The notes under the pieces were generated by a model that did no database searches, had not been told where the DNA came from, and worked only from the letters and a program-made list of their open reading frames with translations. The position numbers were made by a program, and so were the translations under genes. Shown here one piece after another: positions 1 through 7,784 of a stretch of DNA of 19,440 nt (position 1 is its first letter; the number at the start of each line of letters is the position of its first letter). Source of the stretch: Hyphomicrobiales bacterium (GTDB lineage Bacteria > Pseudomonadota > Alphaproteobacteria > Rhizobiales > JAJFHC01); NCBI GenBank assembly GCA_021775835.1, contig JAJFHC010000280.1, positions 1-19,440 on the forward strand, in the 5' to 3' direction.

Positions 1-86
1 GCCGCGGCGCCGGTCGCGGCGGTCGCCGCCGTTGTGGTTCCCGCCGCTGCGAACGAAGCGAACAAGGTTGACACTATTGCCGTCAT
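1..86 (-). CDS. Partial virion protein following the gp12-like gene
   Basis: The 5' end of a leftward gene is cut by the window edge; 28 codons are visible. Its ATG (84-86) overlaps the TGA of the upstream tail tubular gene in an ATGA junction, and a strong ribosome binding site (GAAGGAG, 8 bases before the ATG) supports it. The visible peptide starts MTAIVSTLFASF and continues Ala/Thr/Gly-rich. It could be a hydrophobic N-terminus or a low-complexity leader. In podoviruses the gene after the gp12-like protein usually encodes an internal virion or tail protein, so this is the likely class, by position only. No domain can be recognised in so short a piece. Confidence 0.7.
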   Translation of the reverse strand, partial: MTAIVSTLFASFAAAGTTTAATAATGAA

Positions 87-2554
87 GCGGCGATCTCCTT
101 CTTGACCGACCGCACGGTCAAACGGCCTGGCACGGTCTGGGTGACTGTCAATTGCGCGGTCTCCGTCCATCCCGGCATGCCCTCGGCGCGCAATGTGCCG
201 GTGAACGGCAAATCTTCCGGCGCCGTGTCCAGCAACGTGTCATCGAAGTTGGTAAGCGGGAGATCGATCGTATCCCCGCCATTGGCGATGATCGCGACAC
301 TGGTTGTGTCCTTGACCGACAGGTCGCACTCGTAAACCCGTTTCTGCTTGGCGAGGGGTACGCCGGCTTCTTCTTCGGGCTGGTAGGGCGTGTCCGTTGC
401 ATATGGCGCATGCCAGAAACCGCATCGCGCTTCGCTGACTTCCTCGTCCAACGTGATCGTTCCGTTGGTGACGGTGTATTCACCAAAATACTCGCCATCG
501 GCATGGACGTGCATGTCCTGGCCTTCGAAGGAATCGAGCCCCGTCAGTTCTGACGATGCAGGATCTAGCGCGTACTCCATGGCACCATCCAGGAGCTTGT
601 CCGGCTCCATCTTCTCCAACACCAGGCGATCGGTCCCACTGACATCGCGTTGAGCGATCCACCAGGTATCCTGTTCCGCATCGACCATGATCGAAACCAC
701 ATCAGCGTCGGCGACCCGATGGGGCACAAAACCTGAAACGTCCTGGGTCCGCAGCAACGTGACCGTCACGAACGAACCGTCGCCATTTACGAGAAAGATC
801 AGATCGGCGTCGTTTTTCTGAACCGACCGGCGCAGGGCAATGTCGATCGGATCATCGACCAGGCTTGCCGAAATGACACTGGCGTTGTCCGCCAGAAAGT
901 TTTGCTCCAGCTCGGAATAGGTCAGGCTTCGCATTGTCTGGCCGCCGCGCTGGATGTAGAAACCCGCATTGTCCGACGACACGATGCGGACGCCGGCGGA
1001 GATTCCAGGGGCGTCGGACTTCAGGCGCTCCGGCACGTCTTCCGCGTCGAGGACCGCATTCTCCAGGTGCCAGACCGCGGCGTCGGTCAAGAATGTCACG
1101 GTACGGTTGACCGTAATTTCCCTGATCGTGTTGATGTCGTTGTCGTCGATATCGTACTGCATGGCCGCGGTGGAGCCATCGAGCGACGTATCGAGATTGA
1201 ACGGATCGCCAGACACGCTTGCGATGTACGTCTGTGGCCGGTTCTTGAACCCGGCAATCAGAAGGCGCCCCTGGACAAATCGGCCGACCGCCGGCCAGCC
1301 CTGGGTTTCCGACATGATGTCTTCGCCCGCAGCCACGGCCTTTTGACTTGTACGGATGGAGAGGAAGCCGTCCAGGTTGAGTTCCCGGCCCTCCATTTCC
1401 AGCCAGTCCCGGCCCTCGTTTTCGCCACCGGAAAACTCAATCGCATATTTGCTGTCGGAAAACGTGACCGTCAAACCTTCGTCCACGGAGGTCAGTTCTT
1501 CCAGGCCGGCCTTGATGTTGTCGATCGTCGTTGCCGATGTCGTGGAATAGGTGATGGCAGCGGTTTTGTTGCCTTCCAGGGTCAGCTCAAACTCATCGTT
1601 GTTGGCGAACGTGTAGAACCTGATCTCCTGGATTTCGTTGACGCCGTTGGTGTAGACATCGCCGTAATCGACCAGGGGAACATTTTCCCACGGCACCCGG
1701 TCGAAATTCCATTCCGTATCCGATCCCTGGCGCAACAACCGCTGTGGCGGCATGTCCTGGTGGAAGAACAGAACCGTATCGAATGCCGGCTCATGCTTCA
1801 CCTCTCTCAGGATCGAGGACGTGCCTTCAAACCCCGCCGCGGCTTGCCAAACGCCATCGCGGAAAATGTCGATGTTCTGATCTGTGATGACGAGCTGATA
1901 GTAACGCTCGACCGAATAATTGTATGTGCGGCACACCCCGATCGACAGGGTCGTGGTTTCTTCGTAGACCTTGAACTCTGCAATCTCGATGATGCCTGGA
2001 CCAACGCCACCGGTAATGACGGCGCGGAGCTTTTGCGTTGTCAGATTACCCAGGCCAGGCGATCGTCCGAAACGCCGTGATCGCCCCGTTGTCCGCACAT
2101 GCACCGCGTTGCCGAAATCCTGCCAGTCCGCCCCATCCCAATACTGCATTTGCAACACATCGTCGGTCGCAGTTCCGGCTTTGAAACCAATCAGGTCAAC
2201 CAGGCTTACGTCCGTATCGACGCCAAAGTCGCATTCGAAAATGACAAAGGGATCGGCATCGACCGCGTTGGTGGTCAGGAACGTGTCCTCGTCTTCATCG
2301 ATCAAGTTCGCAACGGTCCCGCTGTTTGGTGCGGTCAACAGTCCGGCGGTCACCGTTACCGCCGAAATCGCCTGGCGCAGAATTTCATAACGGGTCGAAC
2401 CACCGCGATCGACATAGCCGCCTTGCGGCAAGACGATGATATCGCGGCCATCTGCCAGAGAACCGGCGACAAACTTTGTGTCGCGGCGCTCGATCATCAA
2501 CTCATCGAGAACCCCGTAGGTGTGTGCCGCCTGTTGGGTCAATCTCCTGGTCAT
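83..2554 (-). CDS. Tail tubular protein B / nozzle protein (T7 gp12-like)
   Basis: This 823-residue protein is a large, beta-rich, tryptophan- and glycine-containing structural protein placed directly after a gp11-like gene, the position of T7 gp12, which forms the tail nozzle below the portal and adaptor. The N-terminus has the pattern typical of this family: a short lead, then a VLPQGGYVDRGGSTRYEIL segment (about residues 41-59), corresponding to the 'GG..RRPGT.F' motif of gp12-like proteins. The length is close to that of T7 gp12. There is no signal peptide or membrane segment. The start lies 3 bases after the upstream stop, with GAGGA about 10 bases before the ATG. Its stop overlaps the next start, so the tail genes are translationally coupled. 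The fold class is a confident call from position plus the N-terminal motif; the detailed homology is inferred. Confidence 0.8.
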   Translation of the reverse strand: MTRRLTQQAAHTYGVLDELMIERRDTKFVAGSLADGRDIIVLPQGGYVDRGGSTRYEILRQAISAVTVTAGLLTAPNSGTVANLIDEDEDTFLTTNAVDADPFVIFECDFGVDTDVSLVDLIGFKAGTATDDVLQMQYWDGADWQDFGNAVHVRTTGRSRRFGRSPGLGNLTTQKLRAVITGGVGPGIIEIAEFKVYEETTTLSIGVCRTYNYSVERYYQLVITDQNIDIFRDGVWQAAAGFEGTSSILREVKHEPAFDTVLFFHQDMPPQRLLRQGSDTEWNFDRVPWENVPLVDYGDVYTNGVNEIQEIRFYTFANNDEFELTLEGNKTAAITYSTTSATTIDNIKAGLEELTSVDEGLTVTFSDSKYAIEFSGGENEGRDWLEMEGRELNLDGFLSIRTSQKAVAAGEDIMSETQGWPAVGRFVQGRLLIAGFKNRPQTYIASVSGDPFNLDTSLDGSTAAMQYDIDDNDINTIREITVNRTVTFLTDAAVWHLENAVLDAEDVPERLKSDAPGISAGVRIVSSDNAGFYIQRGGQTMRSLTYSELEQNFLADNASVISASLVDDPIDIALRRSVQKNDADLIFLVNGDGSFVTVTLLRTQDVSGFVPHRVADADVVSIMVDAEQDTWWIAQRDVSGTDRLVLEKMEPDKLLDGAMEYALDPASSELTGLDSFEGQDMHVHADGEYFGEYTVTNGTITLDEEVSEARCGFWHAPYATDTPYQPEEEAGVPLAKQKRVYECDLSVKDTTSVAIIANGGDTIDLPLTNFDDTLLDTAPEDLPFTGTLRAEGMPGWTETAQLTVTQTVPGRLTVRSVKKEIAA

Positions 2555-2557
2555 GAA

Positions 2558-3202
2558 TCACCAGTCCTCGTAACCGCAACGGGCATCGCCCGCCTGGTAG
2601 CGGGCGTCCGTTACAGGATCATGCCCGCCGGCGATCTCCGGCGAGGCATTGATTTGGGCATCGAGCGTTGCCGCCACGGCAAATTGACCGCCCATGCCCT
2701 GGTGATCCGGCGGACCATAAGCATCACGCCGCAGGTTTGTTCGCAACGCCATGTCTTCACGCATCGCCAGTGCCAGTTCAGCCATGTCGCACAGAATGAC
2801 GAGCTCGCGAAAATAGCCCGGCCAGTGAACCACCGGCGGTTCATAGTGATAGTGCGCAAACAGCGTTTCCGCGTCGGTAAGCACCTGGGAGTCTGTTTGC
2901 TCAAACCGTGTAAATGGCCTGGTGTCGCCGGAAGTCTCATAGAACGCCCGCGGCAAGCCAAGTCGATCTGACGGCAGCGCAAAGGCATAAGTCCAACCGC
3001 GAACGGGTGTGTCTGTTTCACGGGAAAGGCTCGCGTACTTCATCGCAAAGCTCCAACCGTTCTTGGTCAGCAAATCTTCGACGACGGCGCGATGAGTTCT
3101 TTCGGGAATGTTGCCGGCGGCGCCTGGATCATCGAATGACTGGATCGGCGTGGAGCCAATTCTGGCCAGCGCGCGGTTGACGATTTCTACTTCGGAGGTC
3201 AT
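2558..3202 (-). CDS. Tail tubular protein A / adaptor (T7 gp11-like)
   Basis: A 214-residue protein that begins MTSEVEIVNRALARIGS, the characteristic opening of gp11-like tail tubular A proteins, which sit under the portal and connect it to the nozzle. Further support comes from the W-x-F-A-x-K/R stretch near residue 45 (GWSFAMKYASL), the 'YAFALPSD' segment near residue 70, and the YEPPVVHWPGYFRELVI region around residues 125-145. I chose the ATG at 3202 over one 42 bases upstream because the family motif begins right after it; the extra upstream residues look like translated leader. Its ribosome binding site is weak. The gene lies 3 bases before the gp12-like start, as expected for this pair. 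Confidence 0.8.
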   Translation of the reverse strand: MTSEVEIVNRALARIGSTPIQSFDDPGAAGNIPERTHRAVVEDLLTKNGWSFAMKYASLSRETDTPVRGWTYAFALPSDRLGLPRAFYETSGDTRPFTRFEQTDSQVLTDAETLFAHYHYEPPVVHWPGYFRELVILCDMAELALAMREDMALRTNLRRDAYGPPDHQGMGGQFAVAATLDAQINASPEIAGGHDPVTDARYQAGDARCGYEDW

Positions 3203-3277
3203 GGCCGGTTCCCGGAACGGATAGAGGCAAAACCGGCCCCGCACACCGCCATGCGCGAGGCCGGCTGGAGCTGGTCG

Positions 3278-3556
3278 TTAAGCGACAGTCTGGATCGCAA
3301 CGGTTACGGCAGAGCCGGTATTCGCTGTGACCATGTAGTGCTTCATGACCGGCGTTCCGTCGAGATCGAGACTTGCAAAAATCTGAGACCCGACAGGCAT
3401 GATCGCGGCAAGCGCGTCGAAATAGTTTGCCGCTTCGACCAATGCCGCAGTGTCGTTCGTTGCCAGCATCCAGGGACAAATCTGATTGAGCACACCGGCG
3501 CCCATGGTGACCCCTTCGTTGACCCGGCGGATATAGCCGTTTCCAATTGCACGCAT
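3278..3556 (-). CDS. Small conserved-looking virion-associated protein
   Basis: A 92-residue protein between the major capsid gene and the gp11-like gene. The ATG at 3556 has a good ribosome binding site (AAGGAA, about 9 bases upstream). The C-terminal part (KHYMVTANTGSAVTVAIQTV) is a beta-hairpin-like, threonine/valine-rich stretch typical of small phage surface proteins, while the middle (TAALVEAANYFDALAAI) looks helical. There is no cysteine pair, signal peptide or membrane helix. By position it may be a head decoration, head-fibre or head-completion protein. That is inference; I do not recognise a named family. The short gap to the capsid gene on its 5' side contains a perfect 6-bp hairpin. 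Confidence 0.6.
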   Translation of the reverse strand: MRAIGNGYIRRVNEGVTMGAGVLNQICPWMLATNDTAALVEAANYFDALAAIMPVGSQIFASLDLDGTPVMKHYMVTANTGSAVTVAIQTVA

Positions 3557-3592
3557 GATTGAAGTTCCTTCGTTTCTGGAGAGGTTGACGGA

Positions 3593-3608
3593 CGCCGGCG
3601 AACCGGCG
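3593..3608 (-). promoter_or_regulatory. Hairpin between capsid and downstream small gene
   Basis: A perfect 6-bp stem, CGCCGG / CCGGCG, encloses a 4-base loop; on the leftward transcript the loop reads UUCG. It lies in the 85-bp gap after the capsid stop codon. No T-run follows, so it is not a standard intrinsic terminator. It is better explained as an mRNA-stabilising or processing hairpin, or a weak attenuator, that keeps capsid message more abundant than downstream genes. Confidence 0.45.
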
Positions 3609-3641
3609 CCCGGGTGGTGTTAAGTCGGCTTCGCCTTCAGG

Positions 3642-4502
3642 CTATGCCGTCACTGAGATGTGAGCCGGATCGTAGTCGCCCTTGATCCGAACGATGCCCT
3701 CGGGAAGGATCACCTTGCAGCCGATCCGCATCCGCATGTTGTGCGTCCAGCAGTCCTTGCGGTTGTCCCACTGAACATTCCCGGACATATCCCGCACCGT
3801 GCCGAAGCCGGTCGAGTGCCGGTGGTACATGAACGTGTCCAGTTCGGTGGTGTTGGCGAGGGGGAACAAGCTGTCGGACGCATGGAACACATGAATGCCG
3901 TTCCAGGTCTTTGCCGTCCCTGCCTTGGTGTAAGGCAGATCAGGCCCGACATAGTCGGACGACACGAATTGCTTGTAAGTGGTCAGAACCGACCAGCTCA
4001 CACTATCGACCGGACAGAAGATATCGCCTTGGGTGATATCGACATCCGCCGCCATGAGCTTCTGTTTGGCCTTGATGAGAATTTCAAGGTCAATCGGCGT
4101 CGTATAGGCTCCGACTTCCTCGGTCGCATCGGCATCGAGCGCGTTGATGATGGTGCGATCGTGGACGCGGCCCAGGGCCTTGGCGGAAGTCTGCTCGGTG
4201 ATCTGCATTTCCGGCTCGGACATCTGATCGAGATCGTCTTCATAGACCTCATCGAATGCCCTCGACTTCTTGGTCGAGACCTCGATCCTTTCGCGCGGCT
4301 GGTTCATGGGAACCGCCTGGTCGCCACGCTGAACGTCTTCTTCCGCCTCACCAGTGCCGGCGACGAGGAAGTAGAGCTTTGTGCCGTCCATCTTGACGGG
4401 CGGCATGACCGTGTTTTTGAGGGTGAAACCGTTGTTCTGGTACTTGTGGTGCGCGCCGCGCTTCCACTGCTCGATGTACCAATTTGGAGCGTCTTGTGCC
4501 AT
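3642..4502 (-). CDS. Major capsid protein
   Basis: A 286-residue protein directly downstream of the scaffold gene, in the major-capsid position. The N-terminus is charged, with an early strand-rich segment (TLKNTVMPPVKMDGTKLYFLVAG). A long acidic helix follows (residues about 75-100, SRAFDEVYEDDLDQM), then an A-domain-like centre with the phrase RTIINALDAD near residue 118, and a C-terminal beta-rich region ending in VILPEGIVRIKGDY. This pattern fits the HK97-fold 'phage capsid protein' family found in podoviruses with gp8-like portals; it is not closely like T7 gp10. The start is well placed (AAGGGA about 8 bases before the ATG). It is flanked by the two largest gaps of the structural module (177 and 85 bp), each containing a hairpin, which suggests separate control of this abundant protein. 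Confidence 0.85.
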   Translation of the reverse strand: MAQDAPNWYIEQWKRGAHHKYQNNGFTLKNTVMPPVKMDGTKLYFLVAGTGEAEEDVQRGDQAVPMNQPRERIEVSTKKSRAFDEVYEDDLDQMSEPEMQITEQTSAKALGRVHDRTIINALDADATEEVGAYTTPIDLEILIKAKQKLMAADVDITQGDIFCPVDSVSWSVLTTYKQFVSSDYVGPDLPYTKAGTAKTWNGIHVFHASDSLFPLANTTELDTFMYHRHSTGFGTVRDMSGNVQWDNRKDCWTHNMRMRIGCKVILPEGIVRIKGDYDPAHISVTA

Positions 4503-4623
4503 TGAAATGGTCCCTTCGTTGAATGATTAACAGCTCATCCAGGGCCAAGTGCCGCAGGGACCGGAGGGTCGGGCCTAGTTCTCCGCCATCGAGCGGAGCC
4601 GGGTGCCGAAACCGGCGCGGGTA

Positions 4624-4645
4624 CGTCCCTAAGATTACAGGGACG
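4624..4645 (-). promoter_or_regulatory. Hairpin in capsid 5' leader
   Basis: A perfect 7-bp stem, CGTCCCT / AGGGACG, with an 8-base loop lies in the 177-bp gap between the scaffold stop (4680) and the capsid start (4502). No T-run follows on the leftward strand, so termination is unlikely. I see no clear promoter hexamers in this gap. The hairpin may mark a processing point or stabilise the capsid mRNA. Confidence 0.4.
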
Positions 4646-4679
4646 ATAACCCCGCTGCCGGCTTGTCAATGGTGCGCGT

Positions 4680-5549
4680 CTAGTTGCCGTGAAGCCTTTT
4701 GCCCATTTCGCGGGTTTCCTTGGCAAAGGCCTCGTCGTATTTGGGGTCGTTGAAGTCGTTGCGCGGGTCGGCGATCCGCGCATCGATGTCGGTGGCTGTG
4801 ACACCACCCTTGCCGTCACCGCCCGGCAGGACGGATTCCTGGATTCCAGATTTCATGAATTTCTCCAATACCTGTACGCCGGCTGGCGTGGTGGTGAGCA
4901 TGGCCAGTTCGTCCCGCATCGGCTGATCGAACCCGGCCTTGTCGTCGAACGTGTCGATCCACAATTGCGCCGCGGTCATGCGCTTTGCACCTTCCGCCTT
5001 CATTTCCTCCGCGGTGCCCTTGAAGTCAGAGGGTGCCAATTCGGACATGATGGCATCGGGATCGACGGGGCGTTCGATGACGCCGGCATCGACCATCTTG
5101 TCAACCAGGTCAGGGAAGAACTGGAATTGCTTGTCGGTCAGCCCATGCTGTTGAGCCAATTCCCGGATCGTTCCCATGGTCGGATCGTCGTTGCCCATCT
5201 CAACGAACGGCGCCGCCTTTTCCGACAGCTCGAATTTGTAGTCGCCCGGTTCCTTGGGAACCTGGCCGCGGGCGCCAAGCTCCTGGCGCAGACCGTTCAC
5301 GCGGTTGTGGAGGTTGTCGATCGTCGCAGTGTCGGTTTCTCCGAACAAGTCATCGGAAAGCCCTTCAGGCCGATACGGCGCCGGCGGATCGCCGGCCCCG
5401 CCCGCTGGAGGATCACCAGCCGGCTTGCCACCTTCACCGCCGCCGGCATCGCCGCCCTCGCCGCCGCCAGAGCCACCACCGTCGCCACCGCCGGCGCCAT
5501 CGTCGGGCGCCCTCAAAATCGTAAACCATAGAAATTCTCTCAAGAACAT
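4680..5549 (-). CDS. Scaffolding protein
   Basis: A 289-residue protein located immediately upstream of the major capsid gene. Residues about 17-57 form a Gly/Asp/Pro linker (GGGDGGGSGGGEGG and similar). After it comes PYRPEGLSDDLFGETD, then a predominantly helical, acidic body (residues about 75-285) with the spaced pattern 'VPKEPGDYKFEL', 'GLTDKQFQFFPDLVDKMV' and 'PVDPDAIMSEL'. The same order is known to me from scaffolding proteins of podoviruses and siphoviruses of Alphaproteobacteria. It should guide procapsid assembly and then leave. The ATG shares one base with the upstream stop (TGATG) and has GAAGGAG 7 bases before it, which settles the start even though the first 13 residues are unusually hydrophobic. 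Confidence 0.8.
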   Translation of the reverse strand: MFLREFLWFTILRAPDDGAGGGDGGGSGGGEGGDAGGGEGGKPAGDPPAGGAGDPPAPYRPEGLSDDLFGETDTATIDNLHNRVNGLRQELGARGQVPKEPGDYKFELSEKAAPFVEMGNDDPTMGTIRELAQQHGLTDKQFQFFPDLVDKMVDAGVIERPVDPDAIMSELAPSDFKGTAEEMKAEGAKRMTAAQLWIDTFDDKAGFDQPMRDELAMLTTTPAGVQVLEKFMKSGIQESVLPGGDGKGGVTATDIDARIADPRNDFNDPKYDEAFAKETREMGKRLHGN

Positions 5550-5944
5550 CAGTCGTCTCCTTCTTCGTCGTCATCGTCGCTGGATTCTGCCAGGGCGATG
5601 GCCTCTATGATCGCCCTGACAAACGCATTCTGAGCCTCACGCCAAACGCCCATGACCATGAGCATTTCGAGACTCTGAATTTCAAAGACCGGCCAGGCCG
5701 GTTGCCGCAGAGTGTTTTCCAGGAAGGCTTCAAGCACCTCGCGCCCGCGGTCGGTTTCCAGGAACACATCACGGAACAGGTTCGCTTCCCACCGCATCTT
5801 GCGGGCCATGTCGGCCTGTTGTTTCTGGAGGTTGCCGCCCAGGGAACTAAGATCGATGTCACCAAGATCGGTGTTGCCACCCAGAATATTATTGATCAAG
5901 CCCTCAAGGTCCGGTTGCTGGCCGCCCAAAATATTATCGCTCAT
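5549..5944 (-). CDS. Bbp19-like small structural-module protein
   Basis: A 131-residue protein between the portal and scaffold genes, coupled to both (ATGA overlap with the portal stop, TGATG with the scaffold start). The first 45 residues are low-complexity, with two LINNILGG-type repeats. Residues about 48-115 are helical and contain the pattern FRDVFLETDRGREVLEAFL, then WREAQNAFVRAIIEAI. This recalls the small Bbp19-type proteins found after the portal in podoviruses such as Bordetella phage BPP-1. The end is strongly acidic (SSDDDDEEGDD). The function of this family is not established. The family assignment is a tentative pattern match from memory. Confidence 0.7.
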   Translation of the reverse strand: MSDNILGGQQPDLEGLINNILGGNTDLGDIDLSSLGGNLQKQQADMARKMRWEANLFRDVFLETDRGREVLEAFLENTLRQPAWPVFEIQSLEMLMVMGVWREAQNAFVRAIIEAIALAESSDDDDEEGDD

Positions 5945-7548
5945 GCCGCTTGTGGTGCTCCTTCGGTTGTCGCTGACCCATCATTTGCTGGTGGCTGGCC
6001 GCCGCTGGCCTGGAGCTGCTGCGCCGCGATGATCTGCGCGACCAGTTCAAGCAGCTTCCTACGTTCGGCTGGCTCCCGAATCTGCCGGGGGCTGACACCA
6101 AGTTTTTGTCCAATCTCGGCGAAGATTGTTTCGACCCTGGCGTTCAGCATCATGACTTCCTGGCCACCGAGCGAGAGCATGATTTCCAGCCAGTCCACGA
6201 TGGCCGAAATGTCCTGGGCTTGTTGAGCGCGCGCGATCGGGCTGACGATCTCGATTTTCAAGAGCAGTTGATCGAGCTTCAGGTTCGTGCTGATCAGGCG
6301 CCGGCGGAACAGCACGTCCATGACGCGCTGGACCGCCGGACGCACGATTTCGAGAACCAGACGGGCATAGGCGCCGGCCAGATCAGCCGCCAGGCGCTTC
6401 AGGCGCTCGACGATTTCTGTTGCTGACCGCACCGCGCCGCTATCCGGCGGCAGTGTGTCGTCGAAGGTTGTCTGCTTAACTTGCTCGCGCAGGTCGGTCA
6501 GGATCAGGTTCGAGATATCGAACCGACCTGGCACGTCCAGGCGTTCGATCGACGCACCGAACGGCCCACCGTTCGAGCCCACCGCCCACATCGCGCCGGG
6601 CGACATCTTCGCGGTCTTGGGATTGAAGGCCCGATCTTTCCTGTAGGTCCACAACCCAAGGATCGCGAACGCCGCCGCCTTCAATGTCAGCTCCGTGACC
6701 TTGTTAAGCGTCTTGATTGTCGGCAGAGCCATCAAACCAGGACCGCGGCCCGGAGCTTCGCCAGGCACCTTGTAGAACCGCGGCGTTAGCCAGGGCGAAG
6801 TTTTCATGTCGTCCCTGGCAACGATCGCCGATTCATCCGGCTCCGGCCTGTAGACCTGGAAGGTCCAAGCCTTTTTCTTGGCGTCCCACTCCGTTGCCTG
6901 GACGATCTTTATCTTGGAGTCAGGGCTGTTCTTGATTTGCTCCTGGAGCTCCTTGGAGAATTTCGCGTCCGCCCACATGTTGGGCAGTTCTTCCGCGACA
7001 TATTCCTTTTCCCAATAGACACCGACGACGCGGCCCTGGCCGTCTTCGCGCAGGGCAATTTCGGTAACCGGAACGGAAATGAACTTGATAATTTCATCTT
7101 CGTCCTCGGGCATCAGCATCGCGCCCTGACCGCCGAACAGGTCGAGATACATTTCCGCCGCCGCAAGCGAGAACTGCGCACTCTCAAACGTCGAGTGCAC
7201 CAGGTCAGCAACCGTCTCCAGCTCCTTGTCGGTTTGCTGGATCGCGTCGTCCAGACCTTCCGCGCCAACTTCACCTAGGATCGCCGCCCGTGCAGCCGGT
7301 CCCAGCTTGATTTCGAAGAAGCGTTGAAACGGCGGTGTTACGTCTCGCTCCATGCGCCCGGCAAAGCGAAATGCCGCCTTGGTCGCGGTCGAGTCATAGA
7401 CCTGGGAGGTTGATCGGGCTTTCTGGGTCGATGACACCGGAGCCCGGTTTGGCAGAACGAACGTGTACAGATCATCGTAAAGATGGAGCCAATCTGTTCG
7501 ATCGGCATACGCTTTGACGCAACGTTTTTTTGTCCGCTTGAGATCCAA
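5941..7548 (-). CDS. Portal / head-to-tail connector protein (T7 gp8-like)
   Basis: A 535-residue protein of the 'bacteriophage head to tail connecting protein' type, the dodecameric portal through which DNA is packaged and ejected. Support: the N-terminal YDSTATKAAFRFAGRME segment (residues about 50-66), the PPFQRFFEI phrase that follows, the VYWEKEY strand near residue 178, and the PGEAPGRGPGLMALPTIK stretch around residues 266-283, where the family's 'YGRGPG' motif falls. The length matches T7 gp8 (536). The start codon is TTG: the frame has a stop codon (TGA) three codons before it and no ATG or GTG in between; ACAGG lies 3 bases before the TTG. The C-terminus ends in a Gln/Ala/Pro-rich tail. 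It lies downstream of the terminase and upstream of the scaffold, as expected. Confidence 0.9.
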   Translation of the reverse strand: MDLKRTKKRCVKAYADRTDWLHLYDDLYTFVLPNRAPVSSTQKARSTSQVYDSTATKAAFRFAGRMERDVTPPFQRFFEIKLGPAARAAILGEVGAEGLDDAIQQTDKELETVADLVHSTFESAQFSLAAAEMYLDLFGGQGAMLMPEDEDEIIKFISVPVTEIALREDGQGRVVGVYWEKEYVAEELPNMWADAKFSKELQEQIKNSPDSKIKIVQATEWDAKKKAWTFQVYRPEPDESAIVARDDMKTSPWLTPRFYKVPGEAPGRGPGLMALPTIKTLNKVTELTLKAAAFAILGLWTYRKDRAFNPKTAKMSPGAMWAVGSNGGPFGASIERLDVPGRFDISNLILTDLREQVKQTTFDDTLPPDSGAVRSATEIVERLKRLAADLAGAYARLVLEIVRPAVQRVMDVLFRRRLISTNLKLDQLLLKIEIVSPIARAQQAQDISAIVDWLEIMLSLGGQEVMMLNARVETIFAEIGQKLGVSPRQIREPAERRKLLELVAQIIAAQQLQASGGQPPANDGSATTEGAPQAA

Positions 7549-7559
7549 AACCTGTCAGC

Positions 7560-7784
7560 CTATCCGAGAGTGCTCTTGCGACGTTCGTCGGTGAACGACA
7601 ACGACTGGCGCCGGCTCCTGGCGTTCAACGCCAATGACGTGACGCGATCGGCTTCCGCATTGTCGGCGCGGGCTCTTTGGCGGCTTTCCTGCTGTGCGGC
7701 GCGTTCCGCTTCAGTGGGGCCAGCCGGCGTTTCCACCTTTTGCTGTTTTGGTCCGCCGATAATTGCTGAAACAACGCCGCTCAT
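7560..7784 (-). CDS. Small hypothetical protein before the portal
   Basis: A 74-residue protein beginning MSGVVSAIIGG, then a hydrophilic, helix-prone, arginine-rich stretch (AERAAQQESRQRARADNAEADR) and a C-terminus ending DERRKSTLG. I chose the ATG at 7784 because it forms an ATGA overlap with the upstream stop; a TTG two codons earlier is the only alternative. Small proteins of this type, with a short hydrophobic N-terminus and a basic Q/R-rich body, are often found just upstream of gp8-like portals. Their function is unknown to me. There is no cysteine or recognisable motif. Confidence 0.6.
   Translation of the reverse strand: MSGVVSAIIGGPKQQKVETPAGPTEAERAAQQESRQRARADNAEADRVTSLALNARSRRQSLSFTDERRKSTLG

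Noticed and set aside
902..2971. Long rightward open frames opposite the tail tubular genes (902-2080 and 2099-2971)
   Set aside because: They lie antisense to well-supported tail genes, lack ribosome binding sites, and their Arg/His/Val-rich sequence is what GC-rich antisense frames produce.
5380..5510. GCC/CCG-rich stretch as a DNA repeat element
   Set aside because: It is explained by the Gly/Asp/Pro linker codons of the scaffold protein.
3660..5531. Rightward open frames of about 280 codons opposite the capsid and scaffold genes
   Set aside because: Mirror frames of codon-biased genes; no motif, no start signal and opposite to the operon.
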